DNA of 64,000 nucleotides from an uncultured Bacteroidota bacterium (lineage in GTDB: Bacteria; Bacteroidota; Bacteroidia; Flavobacteriales; Flavobacteriaceae): assembly GCA_902520835.1 (NCBI GenBank), contig CABYPD010000003.1, positions 1 to 64,000 on the forward strand, given 5' to 3'. Below are positions 44,969 to 54,233 of the stretch, in pieces (the first letter of the stretch is position 1; every line of letters begins with the position of its first letter). The notes beneath the pieces were generated by a model that saw only the letters and a program-made list of their open reading frames with translations, was not told where the DNA came from and made no database searches. Position numbers and translations under genes: made by a program.

Positions 44969-46153
44969 TCACAATTTAAAATATTCAATATATGTGTCTA
45001 AGTCTTTATCTCCTCTACCTGAGCAGTTAAATACTATTATATCATTAGGTTTAAATTTTTTCTTGTCTAAAACTGCGAAAGCATGTGATGTTTCTATAGC
45101 TGGAATTATACCTTCAGTTTGAGATAAAATCAATCCCCATTTCATAGCATCTATATCAGTAATTGAAATAAATTCTCCTCTTTTTGACTTAAATAAGTTT
45201 GCATGCATTGGTCCAATGCCTGGGTAATCTAGACCAGCTGAAATTGAATATGGTTCTGTTATTTGTCCATCATTTGATTGCATTAATAAGGTTTTTGAAC
45301 CATGGATAATGCCTGTCTTACCCAAAATCGATGTAGCTGCACTTTCCCCTGTATCAATTCCCTTACCTGCTGCTTCAACACAAATTATTTTAACATCAAA
45401 ATTATCTAGAAATGGATAAAAAAGTCCAGCAGCATTACTTCCTCCACCAACACAAGCTATAACATAATCTGGTTTAGACTTATTCTCAATTTCCTGAAGT
45501 TGATTTATAGTTTCTTCACCAATAACAGATTGAAATCTAGCAACCATGTCTGGATAAGGATGAGGTCCTACTACAGATCCAATAATATAGTGAGTATTTA
45601 CTGGATTATTAATCCAATCCCTGATAGCTTCATTAGTTGCGTCTTTAAGAGTTTTACTACCAGAGGTTGCTGGTCTAACTTCAGCACCTAGCATTTTCAT
45701 TCTAGCTACATTTGGCGCCTGCCTTTTAATGTCAACTTCACCCATGTATATAATACATTTAATACCCATTAATGCACAAACTGTTGCAGTTGCGACACCA
45801 TGCTGACCAGCTCCAGTTTCTGCAATAATTCTTTTTTTTCCAAGTTTTTTGGCAAGTAAAATTTGTCCAATAGTATTATTTATTTTGTGTGCTCCAGTAT
45901 GACATAAATCTTCTCTTTTAAGATATATTTTAGTATTGTATTTTTCTGATAATCTTTTTGCAAAGTATAGTGGAGTAGGTCTTCCAACATAGTCCTTTAA
46001 AAGTTTATTAAATTCATTTTTAAAACTTTTTGAAGAAGAAATTTTTAAATAATTATTTCTTAATTCTTCTACATTAGGATACAGCATTTCCGGAATAAAT
46101 GCTCCGCCAAATTCACCATAGAAACCTTTTGAATCTACATTATGTGTTTTCAT
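44969..46153 (-). CDS. trpB: Tryptophan synthase beta chain
   Basis: The 394-residue PLP enzyme condenses indole with serine. The PLP lysine sits in [13 protein letters not shown] at about 88, [13 protein letters not shown] at about 112 and the phosphate-binding GGGSNAAG at about 235. The N-terminal [13 protein letters not shown] is characteristic of TrpB1. It overlaps trpF by 14 bp. Confidence 0.97.
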   Translation of the reverse strand: MKTHNVDSKGFYGEFGGAFIPEMLYPNVEELRNNYLKISSSKSFKNEFNKLLKDYVGRPTPLYFAKRLSEKYNTKIYLKREDLCHTGAHKINNTIGQILLAKKLGKKRIIAETGAGQHGVATATVCALMGIKCIIYMGEVDIKRQAPNVARMKMLGAEVRPATSGSKTLKDATNEAIRDWINNPVNTHYIIGSVVGPHPYPDMVARFQSVIGEETINQLQEIENKSKPDYVIACVGGGSNAAGLFYPFLDNFDVKIICVEAAGKGIDTGESAATSILGKTGIIHGSKTLLMQSNDGQITEPYSISAGLDYPGIGPMHANLFKSKRGEFISITDIDAMKWGLILSQTEGIIPAIETSHAFAVLDKKKFKPNDIIVFNCSGRGDKDLDTYIEYFKL

Positions 46154-46757
46154 TTTTTATTGATTTTATAAATTTTTTCACTCTATTAATATCTTTTAAA
46201 CCAGGTTTAATTTCAAATTTAGAGTTAAGATCAACACCAATTAAATTTGGCAATTGATTCTTTAATTTTTTTATACTACTAATTAATTCTAAATTAATTC
46301 CACCACTAAGAATAAAATCTTTTTTATGATCGTAATTTAAAAGTAGGTCCCAGTTAAATTTTTTTCCTGATCCACCATAAGATTCAGTGAAAGTATCAAA
46401 AAGAAAGTATTTGCAGTATTTGCTATATTTTTCAATCTCATTTAGATCAAATCTATCATCGATTCTGAAAGCTTTAATAATATTACATAAACTACTTATT
46501 TCTTTACAAAATTTCTCATCTTCATTGCCATGTAATTGTACATATTCAAATTTATATTTATTGATTATTTCTTTGATAACATCTAACGATTCATTAACAA
46601 AAACAGCAATATACTTTTTTTCTGTTTTTGGTAGTGTAGCAGAATTAAAGAATCTAGATGATTTCCTATAAAAAATTATTCCCATGAAATCTAAATCAAG
46701 TTTCATTAATTGATTTATGTTGTCACCATTATTTAAACCACAGACTTTAATAATCAT
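46140..46757 (-). CDS. trpF: Phosphoribosylanthranilate isomerase
   Basis: The 205-residue TIM barrel has KVCGLN at about 3-8 (catalytic Cys), VQLHGNED at about 72, [18 protein letters not shown] at about 117-134 (catalytic Asp), LSGGIN and the final GVDLNSKFE. It is a stand-alone protein here rather than a TrpC fusion. It overlaps both neighbours. Confidence 0.96.
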   Translation of the reverse strand: MIIKVCGLNNGDNINQLMKLDLDFMGIIFYRKSSRFFNSATLPKTEKKYIAVFVNESLDVIKEIINKYKFEYVQLHGNEDEKFCKEISSLCNIIKAFRIDDRFDLNEIEKYSKYCKYFLFDTFTESYGGSGKKFNWDLLLNYDHKKDFILSGGINLELISSIKKLKNQLPNLIGVDLNSKFEIKPGLKDINRVKKFIKSIKNENT

Positions 46758-47536
46758 TTCGTTTCTTCAATAAATTTTTTTAAACTAATTCCTGGATTTT
46801 CAGATTTCATAAATCTTTCTCCAATTAAAAAACCATCAAAACCTTCATTGATTAAGTTTTTAATATCTATTGGATTTTCAATACCACTTTCAGAAATTTT
46901 AACCATTTCGGATGGTATATGTTTAGATATTTTTATACTATTATTAATATCTACTTCAAAACTTTTTAAATCTCTGTTATTTACACCAACTATATCAATG
47001 TTTTTTAAATCACATTTGTGCAATTCATCAAGTGAATGAATTTCAGTTAATACATTTAATCCTAATTCTTTAGCTATTCTTGAAAAATTAGAAATTTGAT
47101 TTTTAGTTAGTATAGCTGCTATAAGTAAAATTGCATCGGCTCCAATCGATTTAGACTCAATGATTTGAAACTCATCAATGATAAAATCCTTTCTCAGCAA
47201 TGGAATACTACAGGCCTCTTTTACAATTTTTAAATCTTTTTTTGACCCGCCAAAAAAATACTCATCTGTTAAAACTGAAATACCTACTGCACCATGTTGT
47301 TCATATCCTAAAACGATGTCTTTAGTTTTTGAAGTAAAATTAATTTCTTTCTTAGAAGGAGATTTTCTTTTATGTTCAGCAATTATTGAAATTTGGTTTT
47401 GCAAGATATTTTTTGAAAGGCTTTTTGGAGGTATACCAAAATAATCGCTTTTCTCTAGAGATGTATAAGATTCTGAGTTTTTTAGTTGATTTACTTCAAC
47501 TATTTTTCTCTCAACTATTTTATCTAAAATATTCAT
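46754..47536 (-). CDS. trpC: Indole-3-glycerol phosphate synthase
   Basis: The 260-residue monofunctional enzyme has EHKRKSPSKKEI at about 54-65, LRKDFIIDEFQI at about 113-124, DAILLIAAIL, GVNNRDLKSFEVD at about 184 and SESGIEN at about 215. It overlaps trpD and trpF by 4 bp each. Confidence 0.97.
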   Translation of the reverse strand: MNILDKIVERKIVEVNQLKNSESYTSLEKSDYFGIPPKSLSKNILQNQISIIAEHKRKSPSKKEINFTSKTKDIVLGYEQHGAVGISVLTDEYFFGGSKKDLKIVKEACSIPLLRKDFIIDEFQIIESKSIGADAILLIAAILTKNQISNFSRIAKELGLNVLTEIHSLDELHKCDLKNIDIVGVNNRDLKSFEVDINNSIKISKHIPSEMVKISESGIENPIDIKNLINEGFDGFLIGERFMKSENPGISLKKFIEETK

Positions 47537-48528
47537 TTACTTATGCTTAAAAGTTTATTAAATGAATTGAGACCTTTTTTGCTTTCCAATGATTCCCTAG
47601 CAATACTTAAACACTCTGTTATATTTTTTGATGATATAGTTTTTATTGCTAATGCAGCATTAGCTAGGATAACATTTTTTTGCGCTTCTGTACAATTATC
47701 ATTCAAAACATCCATAAAAATTTTTGCTGAGCTGGCTATATCATAACCTCCCTCGATTTGATTTTGTTTTAATTTTTTTAAGTTAAAATAACTAGAGTCT
47801 AAAATTTGTTCACTTTTATTATTGATTAATTTAAATTCATTGGTCAATGATACTTCATCATATCCATCAAGAGAATATAATATAGAGAAGTTTTTATCTG
47901 TATTTCTAAAAATATGACCATATAATCTTGCGAGTTCTAAGCTATATACACCAGTAATTTGATTTTTTGGTTGACACGGGTTAACAAGTGGTCCTAACAC
48001 ATTAAAAAACGTTTTAAAACCTAGACTTCTTCTTACTGGAGCAACATTTTTCATTGCAGAATGAAATAGTGGAGCATGTAAAAAAGTGATATTAGATTTA
48101 TCAATACATTTTCTTAAAAAATCATAATCATTTGAAAATTTAATACCTAGAAATTCTAATACATTACTAGAGCCACATCCTGATGAAACACCATAGTTAC
48201 CATGTTTAGTAACAGTATATCCAGCTCCAGCTACTATAAATGATGAAATAGTTGAAATATTGAAAGTGTTTTTTCCATCTCCACCTGTTCCGCATAAATC
48301 TATTGAATTTAAATCATCAAAATCAATTTTAAGACATAGGTCAAATAATGCATCTCTAAATCCTTCAATTTCTTCAACACTAGGCATTCTCATTTTGTAG
48401 ACTGTCAAAAATGAAGCAATTAATGAATCATCATATTTTTTTGCAGAAATTTCTAACAAAACAGATTTTGACTCATTATATGTTAGAGTCTCATTTTCAA
48501 AAAGTTTTTCTAATAAATTTTTTATCAT
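47533..48528 (-). CDS. trpD: Anthranilate phosphoribosyltransferase
   Basis: The 331-residue enzyme has the PRPP-binding DLCGTGGDGKNTFNIST at about 78-94, KHGNYGVSSGCGSSNVLE at about 107-124 and PLVNP at about 180. It attaches phosphoribose to anthranilate. It overlaps trpG and trpC by 4 bp each. Confidence 0.96.
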   Translation of the reverse strand: MIKNLLEKLFENETLTYNESKSVLLEISAKKYDDSLIASFLTVYKMRMPSVEEIEGFRDALFDLCLKIDFDDLNSIDLCGTGGDGKNTFNISTISSFIVAGAGYTVTKHGNYGVSSGCGSSNVLEFLGIKFSNDYDFLRKCIDKSNITFLHAPLFHSAMKNVAPVRRSLGFKTFFNVLGPLVNPCQPKNQITGVYSLELARLYGHIFRNTDKNFSILYSLDGYDEVSLTNEFKLINNKSEQILDSSYFNLKKLKQNQIEGGYDIASSAKIFMDVLNDNCTEAQKNVILANAALAIKTISSKNITECLSIARESLESKKGLNSFNKLLSISK

Positions 48529-49088
48529 GTATTAATCCAATTTTTTAACAGTATTTTACCGTGTTCAGTTAGAATAGATTCAGGATGAAATTGAACACCC
48601 CACAATTTAAATTTTTTATGTTTATATGCCATTATATTTTCATCATAATCATGAGCTAAAAGTTCAAATTCATCATTTAACTCTTTAACTACCCAAGAAT
48701 GGTATCTGCCTACTTTGAGAGTCTTGGGAATTGATGTAAAAAGAACATCATCCTTCACAACCTTAATTTCAGTTGAAATTCCATGAAAAACATCATCTAA
48801 GTTCAATAAATCACAGCCTAATGTTTCTGCTATTGCTTGATGTCCGAGGCATACTCCCAAAAAATTTTTTGTTTTATAATAATTAGAGATGATTGACTTT
48901 AATAATCCAGCTTCATCAGGAATACCTGGTCCTGGTGATAATAAAATTTTGTCAAAATTGTTAACATGATTAATATCAATCATATCATTTCTAAATACTT
49001 CAACTTCACAATCTAAATCTTCTAGATAGTGTACGAGATTATAAGTAAATGAGTCGTAATTATCAATAACTAAAATTTTATTTTTCAT
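48525..49088 (-). CDS. trpG: Anthranilate synthase glutaminase component
   Basis: The 187-residue class I glutamine amidotransferase has LSPGPGIPDEAG at about 51-62, the nucleophile Cys in GVCLGHQAIAE at about 78, and the His-x-Glu of QFHPESILTEHG at about 166. It supplies ammonia to TrpE. It overlaps trpE by 4 bp. Confidence 0.96.
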   Translation of the reverse strand: MKNKILVIDNYDSFTYNLVHYLEDLDCEVEVFRNDMIDINHVNNFDKILLSPGPGIPDEAGLLKSIISNYYKTKNFLGVCLGHQAIAETLGCDLLNLDDVFHGISTEIKVVKDDVLFTSIPKTLKVGRYHSWVVKELNDEFELLAHDYDENIMAYKHKKFKLWGVQFHPESILTEHGKILLKNWINT

Positions 49089-50479
49089 TTTAATTCTGCT
49101 TTTTCAATTGATGTCATTAATGCTCCAACTTTATTGTATACTTCATTTAATTCATTTTTTGGAACAGATTTCGAGACTACTCCAGCACCAGCTTGAAAAT
49201 ACAATGATTGGTTTTTTGATAAAAATGATCTTATAATAATTGCATGGTTAAAATTCCCCTCAATACCAATCATTCCAATTGCTCCACCATAGAATTGTCT
49301 TTTTGATGTCTCATAGTGATTAATTAATTCCATTGCTTTGTACTTAGGTGCTCCTGTTAAAGTTCCAGCTGGAAATGTATTACCAATTATTTCTTTAGAT
49401 TTTGATTTAAGAGTTCCTGTAACCTTTGATACTAAATGAATTACATGAGAGTAAAACTGAATTTCTCTATCTTTTTCCACAACAACATCTTTACATGATC
49501 TGCTTAAATCATTTCTTGCAAGATCCACAAGCATCATGTGTTCACTGTTTTCTTTGTCATCCTTTAATAATTCCTTAGCTTTTTCTCTATCAAAATTATC
49601 ATCTCCTGTTCTCTTAAATGTTCCTGCAATAGGATGAATTTCTGCCTTTTGATTATTAATAACTAATTGTGCTTCTGGCGAACTTCCAAATATTTTAAAT
49701 TTACCATAGTCAAAATAAAATAGATATGGTGAGGGATTTATAGATCTTAAATTTCTGTAAACATTAAAATCATCGCCTTGAAAGGGTTGTACAAATTTTC
49801 TTGACAAAACTATTTGAAATACATCCCCCCGCATGCAATGAGAGATACCATTTTTAGCCAGTTTTATAAATTCTTCATCAGTTAGATTTGATTTAATATC
49901 TCCAATTTTTTTAAAATTGAAATTAGAAATAGTTTTATTGAATATTAATTTTTCAATTTTATTTATTTCATCATTATCATTTGAAAAAGAAATAATTGTT
50001 GAATGATTATTAAAAGTATTTACAACAATAATATTTTCATATAAACAGTATAGTATTTCAGGAATACTGTCTCCATAATTTTCATTTTGAAGTTTAATAT
50101 TTTCGAAATAGTTGATTGAATCATAACTCATATAACCGTAAATTCCTTTACTCTGGAATTTATCATTTTTAAATTCAGTGGAAAATTCAAAAGAACCAAT
50201 GAAATCATTAAGTTTTTCTAAAACCGATTCATTATCATTAATTTCTTCTGTGATAGACTCTTTATCAGGATATTTTGTTCTAATATGATTATTTTCTACC
50301 AGAAATTCTGCTATTGGTTTGAAGCATATATAAGCGTAACTATTATCTTTTGAGCTGTAATCACTGCTTTCTAATAATATAGAATTTGCATAGTTGTCTC
50401 TTATCTTTAAATAAATACTTACAGGCGTTAATGTATCTGTAATAACTTCTTTTCTATTTTCATTTAATTTAAACTTCAT
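49085..50479 (-). CDS. trpE: Anthranilate synthase component I
   Basis: The product (464 residues from ATG 50479) makes anthranilate from chorismate. LLESSDYSSKDNSY near residue 31 corresponds to the Trp-feedback LLES motif. HPIAGTFKRT at about 282, MLVDLARNDL at about 315, and GTLTGAPKYKAMELI at about 373 form the chorismate site. The frame is open to 50509, but those ten codons lie inside the leader terminator. The ATG sits just 4 bp past its T run, so I take 50479. Regulation is by the leader at 50484-50607. Confidence 0.95.
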   Translation of the reverse strand: MKFKLNENRKEVITDTLTPVSIYLKIRDNYANSILLESSDYSSKDNSYAYICFKPIAEFLVENNHIRTKYPDKESITEEINDNESVLEKLNDFIGSFEFSTEFKNDKFQSKGIYGYMSYDSINYFENIKLQNENYGDSIPEILYCLYENIIVVNTFNNHSTIISFSNDNDEINKIEKLIFNKTISNFNFKKIGDIKSNLTDEEFIKLAKNGISHCMRGDVFQIVLSRKFVQPFQGDDFNVYRNLRSINPSPYLFYFDYGKFKIFGSSPEAQLVINNQKAEIHPIAGTFKRTGDDNFDREKAKELLKDDKENSEHMMLVDLARNDLSRSCKDVVVEKDREIQFYSHVIHLVSKVTGTLKSKSKEIIGNTFPAGTLTGAPKYKAMELINHYETSKRQFYGGAIGMIGIEGNFNHAIIIRSFLSKNQSLYFQAGAGVVSKSVPKNELNEVYNKVGALMTSIEKAELK

Positions 50480-50483
50480 ATAA

Positions 50484-50514
50484 TAAAAAAAGGCTTGTCG
50501 CAATGACAAGCCTT
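50484..50514 (-). terminator. trp operon attenuator (intrinsic terminator)
   Basis: On the minus strand, a perfect 10-bp stem AAGGCTTGTC/GACAAGCCTT with loop ATTGC is followed by a T run, ending 4 bp before the trpE ATG. It lies between the Trp-rich leader peptide and trpE, the arrangement of ribosome-mediated attenuation. A TGTCGC at 50541-50546 in the last leader codons can pair with GCGACA (50496-50501), which contains the start of the 3' stem, giving a possible antiterminator. Confidence 0.9.
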
Positions 50515-50535
50515 AAATATTTTAAAATTTTAAAC

Positions 50536-50595
50536 TTATAGCGACAGGAGCTTAAACTTTAATAAGTGCCACCAAAATTTAAAACGATTTTTCAT
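50536..50595 (-). CDS. trpL: trp operon leader peptide
   Basis: A 19-codon frame reads MKNRFKFWWHLLKFKLLSL then TAA. It has two adjacent TGG codons (8 and 9) and stops 21 bp before the terminator stem. When charged tRNA-Trp is scarce, a ribosome stalled at WW would leave the final codons (containing TGTCGC) free to pair downstream and block terminator formation; a ribosome reaching the TAA would cover them. The upstream TAnnTTTG box places transcription start at or within a few bases of the ATG, so the leader may be nearly leaderless. The gene is too short for ordinary gene finders. Confidence 0.85.
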   Translation of the reverse strand: MKNRFKFWWHLLKFKLLSL

Positions 50596-50599
50596 ATCT

Positions 50600-50607
50600 C
50601 AAATATA
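50600..50607 (-). promoter_or_regulatory. Predicted -7 box of the trp operon promoter
   Basis: TATATTTG on the minus strand, only 4 bp before the leader-peptide ATG. Confidence 0.6.
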
Positions 50608-50676
50608 GAAACTTTTTTTAAAAAAAAACCACTGAAAAAAGTTTTAATACTTAATTTAACAGACTTAAATTTTTAA

Positions 50677-50997
50677 ATGATGAATTTGAATATCCAAGAT
50701 TGGAAAACAAACAAAGAGAAAAACTCAAAAAATATATGTTTAGACGTTAGAACTTCTGAGGAATTTAATGAAGGATATATTGATAATTCTATTAATATAG
50801 ATTTTTATAAATCAATGGAATTTATGAAGTTTTTAGAAAAAAGTTCAAAGGATGAGAATTATTATGTTTATTGTAGATCAGGTAAAAGAAGTTATGCAGC
50901 ATGTGAGATAATGAAAGAATTTGGTTTTAATAATGTCTTCAATCTTGATGGTGGTTTTTTAAAATGGGTTGAATGTGGTTTTGAAGTAAATGAATAG
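50677..50997 (+). CDS. Rhodanese-like sulfurtransferase
   Basis: The 106-residue single rhodanese domain has LDVRTSEEFNEGYIDNSINID at about 21-41 and the active-site loop YCRSGKRSYAA at about 68, with catalytic Cys near 69. No signal peptide is visible, so it is probably cytoplasmic. It overlaps the following PspC-like gene by 8 bp. Confidence 0.92.
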   Translation: MMNLNIQDWKTNKEKNSKNICLDVRTSEEFNEGYIDNSINIDFYKSMEFMKFLEKSSKDENYYVYCRSGKRSYAACEIMKEFGFNNVFNLDGGFLKWVECGFEVNE

Positions 50998-51208
50998 TTT
51001 AAGATATAGTTTAGAGAAATATGGCTTCAGAGTTTGCTCAAGATTAGCAGACTTTTTAGGAATTAAATCAAAGCACGTTAGACTAGCCTTTATTTATAGT
51101 AGTTTTTTTGGTCTTGGTATAGGATTTTTTATATATCTAGTTCTTGCTTTTTGGATGAGACTTAAAGATATAGTATATTCGAAAAGATCTTCAGTTTTTG
51201 ACTTATGA
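50990..51208 (+). CDS. Small PspC-domain-like membrane protein
   Basis: The 72-residue protein shows the PspC pattern: RVCSRLADFLGIKSKHVRLAFIYSSF at about 15-40, then a membrane helix GIGFFIYLVLAFWMRL. Stand-alone PspC-like proteins are common in Flavobacteriia. A membrane-stress role is suggested only by analogy with phage-shock proteins. It sits between the rhodanese gene and the symporter gene. Confidence 0.8.
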   Translation: MNSLRYSLEKYGFRVCSRLADFLGIKSKHVRLAFIYSSFFGLGIGFFIYLVLAFWMRLKDIVYSKRSSVFDL

Positions 51209-51230
51209 TCATTTAATCAAATTATCATTT

Positions 51231-52760
51231 ATGAAAAAAATATTTCTCCTCAGTTTTTTTAGTCTTTTTACGTTGCCTGTTTTTTCACAGGAAAAAGGTT
51301 TAGACCAAAGAATTGATGAGGCATTTAAGCCAATTTCAGATTTTTTTAATGAATTAGTTTTTTTTTCGATTGGAGATAACCCTTTTGTTATATACCTTCT
51401 TGTTGGTAGTGCATTATTTTTTACCTTATATTTTGGTTTTCCAAACATTAAATATTTTTTGATTTCAATCAATGTTGTAAGAGGAAAGTATGATGATATT
51501 GAAAAAGAGAATAACAAAACTGATGATGGTGAGGTTTCGCATTTCCAAGCTTTGGCAACTGCTGTTTCTGGAACGGTTGGAAATGGTAATATAGCTGGTG
51601 TTGCTCTTGCAATTGCTCTAGGAGGTCCAGGAGCTACATTTTGGATGATTATTTGTGGATTACTTGGAATGTCAACAAAATTTGTCGAGTGTACGTTAGG
51701 CGTTTACTACAGAGATGTAGATAAAAATGGAATAGTATATGGCGGACCAATGTATTATTTAAAAAAGGGTTTGAAAGAGAGGGGTTTTGAAATCTTAGGA
51801 AAGATTTCTGCAGTTATTTTTGCTGTTTGTTGTATTGGTGGTTCATTTGGTGGAGGTAACGCTGCTCAATCAAACACAGCAACACTAGCAATAAAACAAT
51901 TAATTGGCCTTGAGAGTACAAGTGCTGGAGCTGTTATAGGACTTGTTATGGCAATTATTGTAGGTTTAATAATAATTGGTGGAATAAAAAGAATTGCATC
52001 TGTAACTGAAAAAGTTGTGCCATTTATGGCTGTACTTTACATATTAGCATGTATTTACATTATTTCAATTAATTTTTCACTTATTGATGATGCTATTTCG
52101 TTAATAATTACGGAAGCATTCAATCCTACTGCAATTGGAGTTGGAGGTGTAATTGGAGTATTGATGGTTGGGTTTAGAAGAGCAGCGTTTTCTAATGAGG
52201 CTGGAGCTGGCTCAGCTTCAATAGCACATTCTGCCGTAAAAACCAAGTATGCGGCATCTGAAGGTCTTGTTGCATTATTAGAACCATTTATTGATACTGT
52301 CGTAATATGTACGATGACTGCTCTGGTAATAATTATTTTTAATTTTGGAGGATATTTTGATTATGGTGGGGATGGCTTAGGAAGTATATTTATACAAGGT
52401 GAGGCATTTGAAGGTCCTGAAATAACAGCAAGAGCTTTTGCAGAATATATTCCTTATTCTGATGTATTTTTAACTACAGCGATTGTATTGTTTGCTGTTT
52501 CAACTATGATTTCATGGTCTTACTATGGAATTCAGTCTTGGAAGTTTTTATTTGGTAGAGGGAAAGTTGCAGATTTAGCATACAAATTAACTTTTTTAAC
52601 TTTTATTATTATAGGTTCAGCAGCAAGTATGAATTCTATTTGGGCTTTTTCTGATGCTATGATTTTTGCAATGGTATTTCCAAATATGATTGGTTTATTC
52701 TTTTTATTTCCAATTGTAAAAGAGCAATTAAAAAAATATTTAAACGTTATTAATAAATAA
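51231..52760 (+). CDS. Alanine/glycine:cation symporter (AGCS family)
   Basis: The product (509 residues from ATG 51231) has an N-terminal hydrophobic signal-like segment (KIFLLSFFSLFTLPVFSQ) before about 10 membrane helices. The AGCS motifs FQALATAVSGTVGNGNIAGVA at about 107-127, GMSTKFVECTLG at about 147, and GFRRAAFSNEAGAGSASIAHSA at about 315-336 are clear. It probably imports alanine or glycine with Na+. An in-frame ATG at 51198 would overlap the PspC gene and spoil the signal segment. Confidence 0.93.
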   Translation: MKKIFLLSFFSLFTLPVFSQEKGLDQRIDEAFKPISDFFNELVFFSIGDNPFVIYLLVGSALFFTLYFGFPNIKYFLISINVVRGKYDDIEKENNKTDDGEVSHFQALATAVSGTVGNGNIAGVALAIALGGPGATFWMIICGLLGMSTKFVECTLGVYYRDVDKNGIVYGGPMYYLKKGLKERGFEILGKISAVIFAVCCIGGSFGGGNAAQSNTATLAIKQLIGLESTSAGAVIGLVMAIIVGLIIIGGIKRIASVTEKVVPFMAVLYILACIYIISINFSLIDDAISLIITEAFNPTAIGVGGVIGVLMVGFRRAAFSNEAGAGSASIAHSAVKTKYAASEGLVALLEPFIDTVVICTMTALVIIIFNFGGYFDYGGDGLGSIFIQGEAFEGPEITARAFAEYIPYSDVFLTTAIVLFAVSTMISWSYYGIQSWKFLFGRGKVADLAYKLTFLTFIIIGSAASMNSIWAFSDAMIFAMVFPNMIGLFFLFPIVKEQLKKYLNVINK

Positions 52761-52783
52761 GAATTTGGCATTTTTTTTGTTTT

Positions 52784-53959
52784 ATGGAGAATATGAATAA
52801 TAACCAAACCAAAATAGACCACAATTACAACGAAGATTCAATTAGTTTGATAAAAGAAAGTGCTATGGACTTTTCTCTTCAATATATTCAACCCTATGTA
52901 ATGGACTGGGACGAAAACCAACACTTTCCTAAAGAAGTTTTACACAAGGCGGGTGAGTATGGTTTTATGGGTATGCTAGTACCAGAAAATTATGGTGGTT
53001 CTGGACTGGGTTATCACGAATATGTAAGTTCAATTGTCGAAATATCTAAAATTGATCCTTCCATTGGTTTGTCAATTGCTGCACATAATTCACTTTGTAC
53101 AAATCACATTTTTAAATTTGGAAATGAAGATCAAAGAAATAAATGGCTACCAGGATTGGCATCTGGAAAATATATCGGTGCATGGGGTTTGACAGAACCA
53201 AACACTGGGTCAGATGCAAGTAAAATGGCATCGACTGCTGTTAAAAAAGGAAATAAGTGGGTTTTAAATGGTACAAAAAACTTCATAACCCATGGTAAAT
53301 CTGGTGACATAGCAGTTGTAATTTTCAGGACAGGCCCAGTAGGAGAAAAAAATAACACCACAGCTTTCGTTATTGAAAGAGGAAGTCGAGGATTTGAATC
53401 TGGTAAGAAGGAAAATAAACTTGGAATGAGAGCATCAGAAACAGCAGAAATGATTTTTCAAGATTGTATAATAGATGATTTTAACAGATTAGGTGAAGTC
53501 GGTTCTGGCTTTAAGCAATCGATGAAAATTCTTGATGGTGGAAGAATCTCAATTGCTGCTCTTTCATTAGGTATCGCAAAAGGAGCCTACGAAGCAGCGC
53601 TAAAATATTCAAATGAAAGAATTCAATTTGGAAAACCTATAAGTTCATTTCAAGCTATTTCATTTAAGCTCGCTGAAATGGCAACTGAAATTGAAGCAGC
53701 TGATTTACTTGTTCGAAGCGCCTCAGATAAAATAAATAACTCAAAATCTGTTACCCTTGAAAGTGCCATGTGTAAACTATTCTCATCTGAATTATGTGTT
53801 AAAGTATCAAATGATGCAGTTCAAATTTTTGGAGGTTATGGATATATCAAGGATTTTCCAGTGGAAAAATATCTCAGAGATTCAAAACTTTGTACCATTG
53901 GTGAGGGGACTAGTGAAATCCAAAAACTTGTAATTTCAAGAAAAATATTATCTAAATAA
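52784..53959 (+). CDS. Acyl-CoA dehydrogenase
   Basis: The 391-residue flavoenzyme has WGLTEPNTGSDASKMAST at about 127, FVIERGSRGFESGKKENKLGMRASET at about 185, ISIAALSLGIAKGAYEAALKY at about 255, QAISFKLAEMATEIEAADLLVRSA and the C-terminal FGGYGYIKDFPVEKYLRDSKLCTIGEGTSEIQ with the catalytic Glu. The substrate chain length is not readable. Its promoter region is the 23 bp after the AGCS stop, so cotranscription with it is possible. Confidence 0.94.
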   Translation: MENMNNNQTKIDHNYNEDSISLIKESAMDFSLQYIQPYVMDWDENQHFPKEVLHKAGEYGFMGMLVPENYGGSGLGYHEYVSSIVEISKIDPSIGLSIAAHNSLCTNHIFKFGNEDQRNKWLPGLASGKYIGAWGLTEPNTGSDASKMASTAVKKGNKWVLNGTKNFITHGKSGDIAVVIFRTGPVGEKNNTTAFVIERGSRGFESGKKENKLGMRASETAEMIFQDCIIDDFNRLGEVGSGFKQSMKILDGGRISIAALSLGIAKGAYEAALKYSNERIQFGKPISSFQAISFKLAEMATEIEAADLLVRSASDKINNSKSVTLESAMCKLFSSELCVKVSNDAVQIFGGYGYIKDFPVEKYLRDSKLCTIGEGTSEIQKLVISRKILSK

Positions 53960-53981
53960 TTTTTTTTTTCATTTTTATTTA

Positions 53982-53989
53982 TAGTTTTG
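53982..53989 (+). promoter_or_regulatory. Predicted -7 box of the rpsU-xerC unit
   Basis: TAGTTTTG (TAnnTTTG) lies 19 bp before the rpsU ATG. Confidence 0.45.
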
Positions 53990-54008
53990 CCATTCAAAAT
54001 TATACCAA

Positions 54009-54203
54009 ATGCTAATTATTCCTGTTAAAGAAGGAGAAAGTATAGATAAAGCTCTCAAAAGGTTTAAAAGAAAGTTTGATAAAACTGGTGCCCTTAAATC
54101 ATTAAGAGAAAGGCAAGCTTACACTAAACCCTCTGTTAAAAACAGAAATAAATTTATCAAGGCAGCTCACATCCAAAAGCTAAGAGATAAAGAAAATCAA
54201 TAA
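54009..54203 (+). CDS. rpsU: 30S ribosomal protein S21
   Basis: The 64-residue very basic protein has the S21 pattern VKEGESIDKALKRFKRKFDKTGALKSLRERQAY. In Bacteroidota S21 helps to occlude the anti-SD of 16S rRNA, consistent with the lack of SD sequences across this window. It precedes xerC by 30 bp. Confidence 0.95.
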   Translation: MLIIPVKEGESIDKALKRFKRKFDKTGALKSLRERQAYTKPSVKNRNKFIKAAHIQKLRDKENQ

Positions 54204-54233
54204 AAGAACTAAATTTGTTTAGATAATTCTGTT

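Noticed and set aside
50480..50509. Ten extra codons at the trpE start
   Set aside because: They are encoded by the terminator hairpin; the ATG at 50479 matches family starts.
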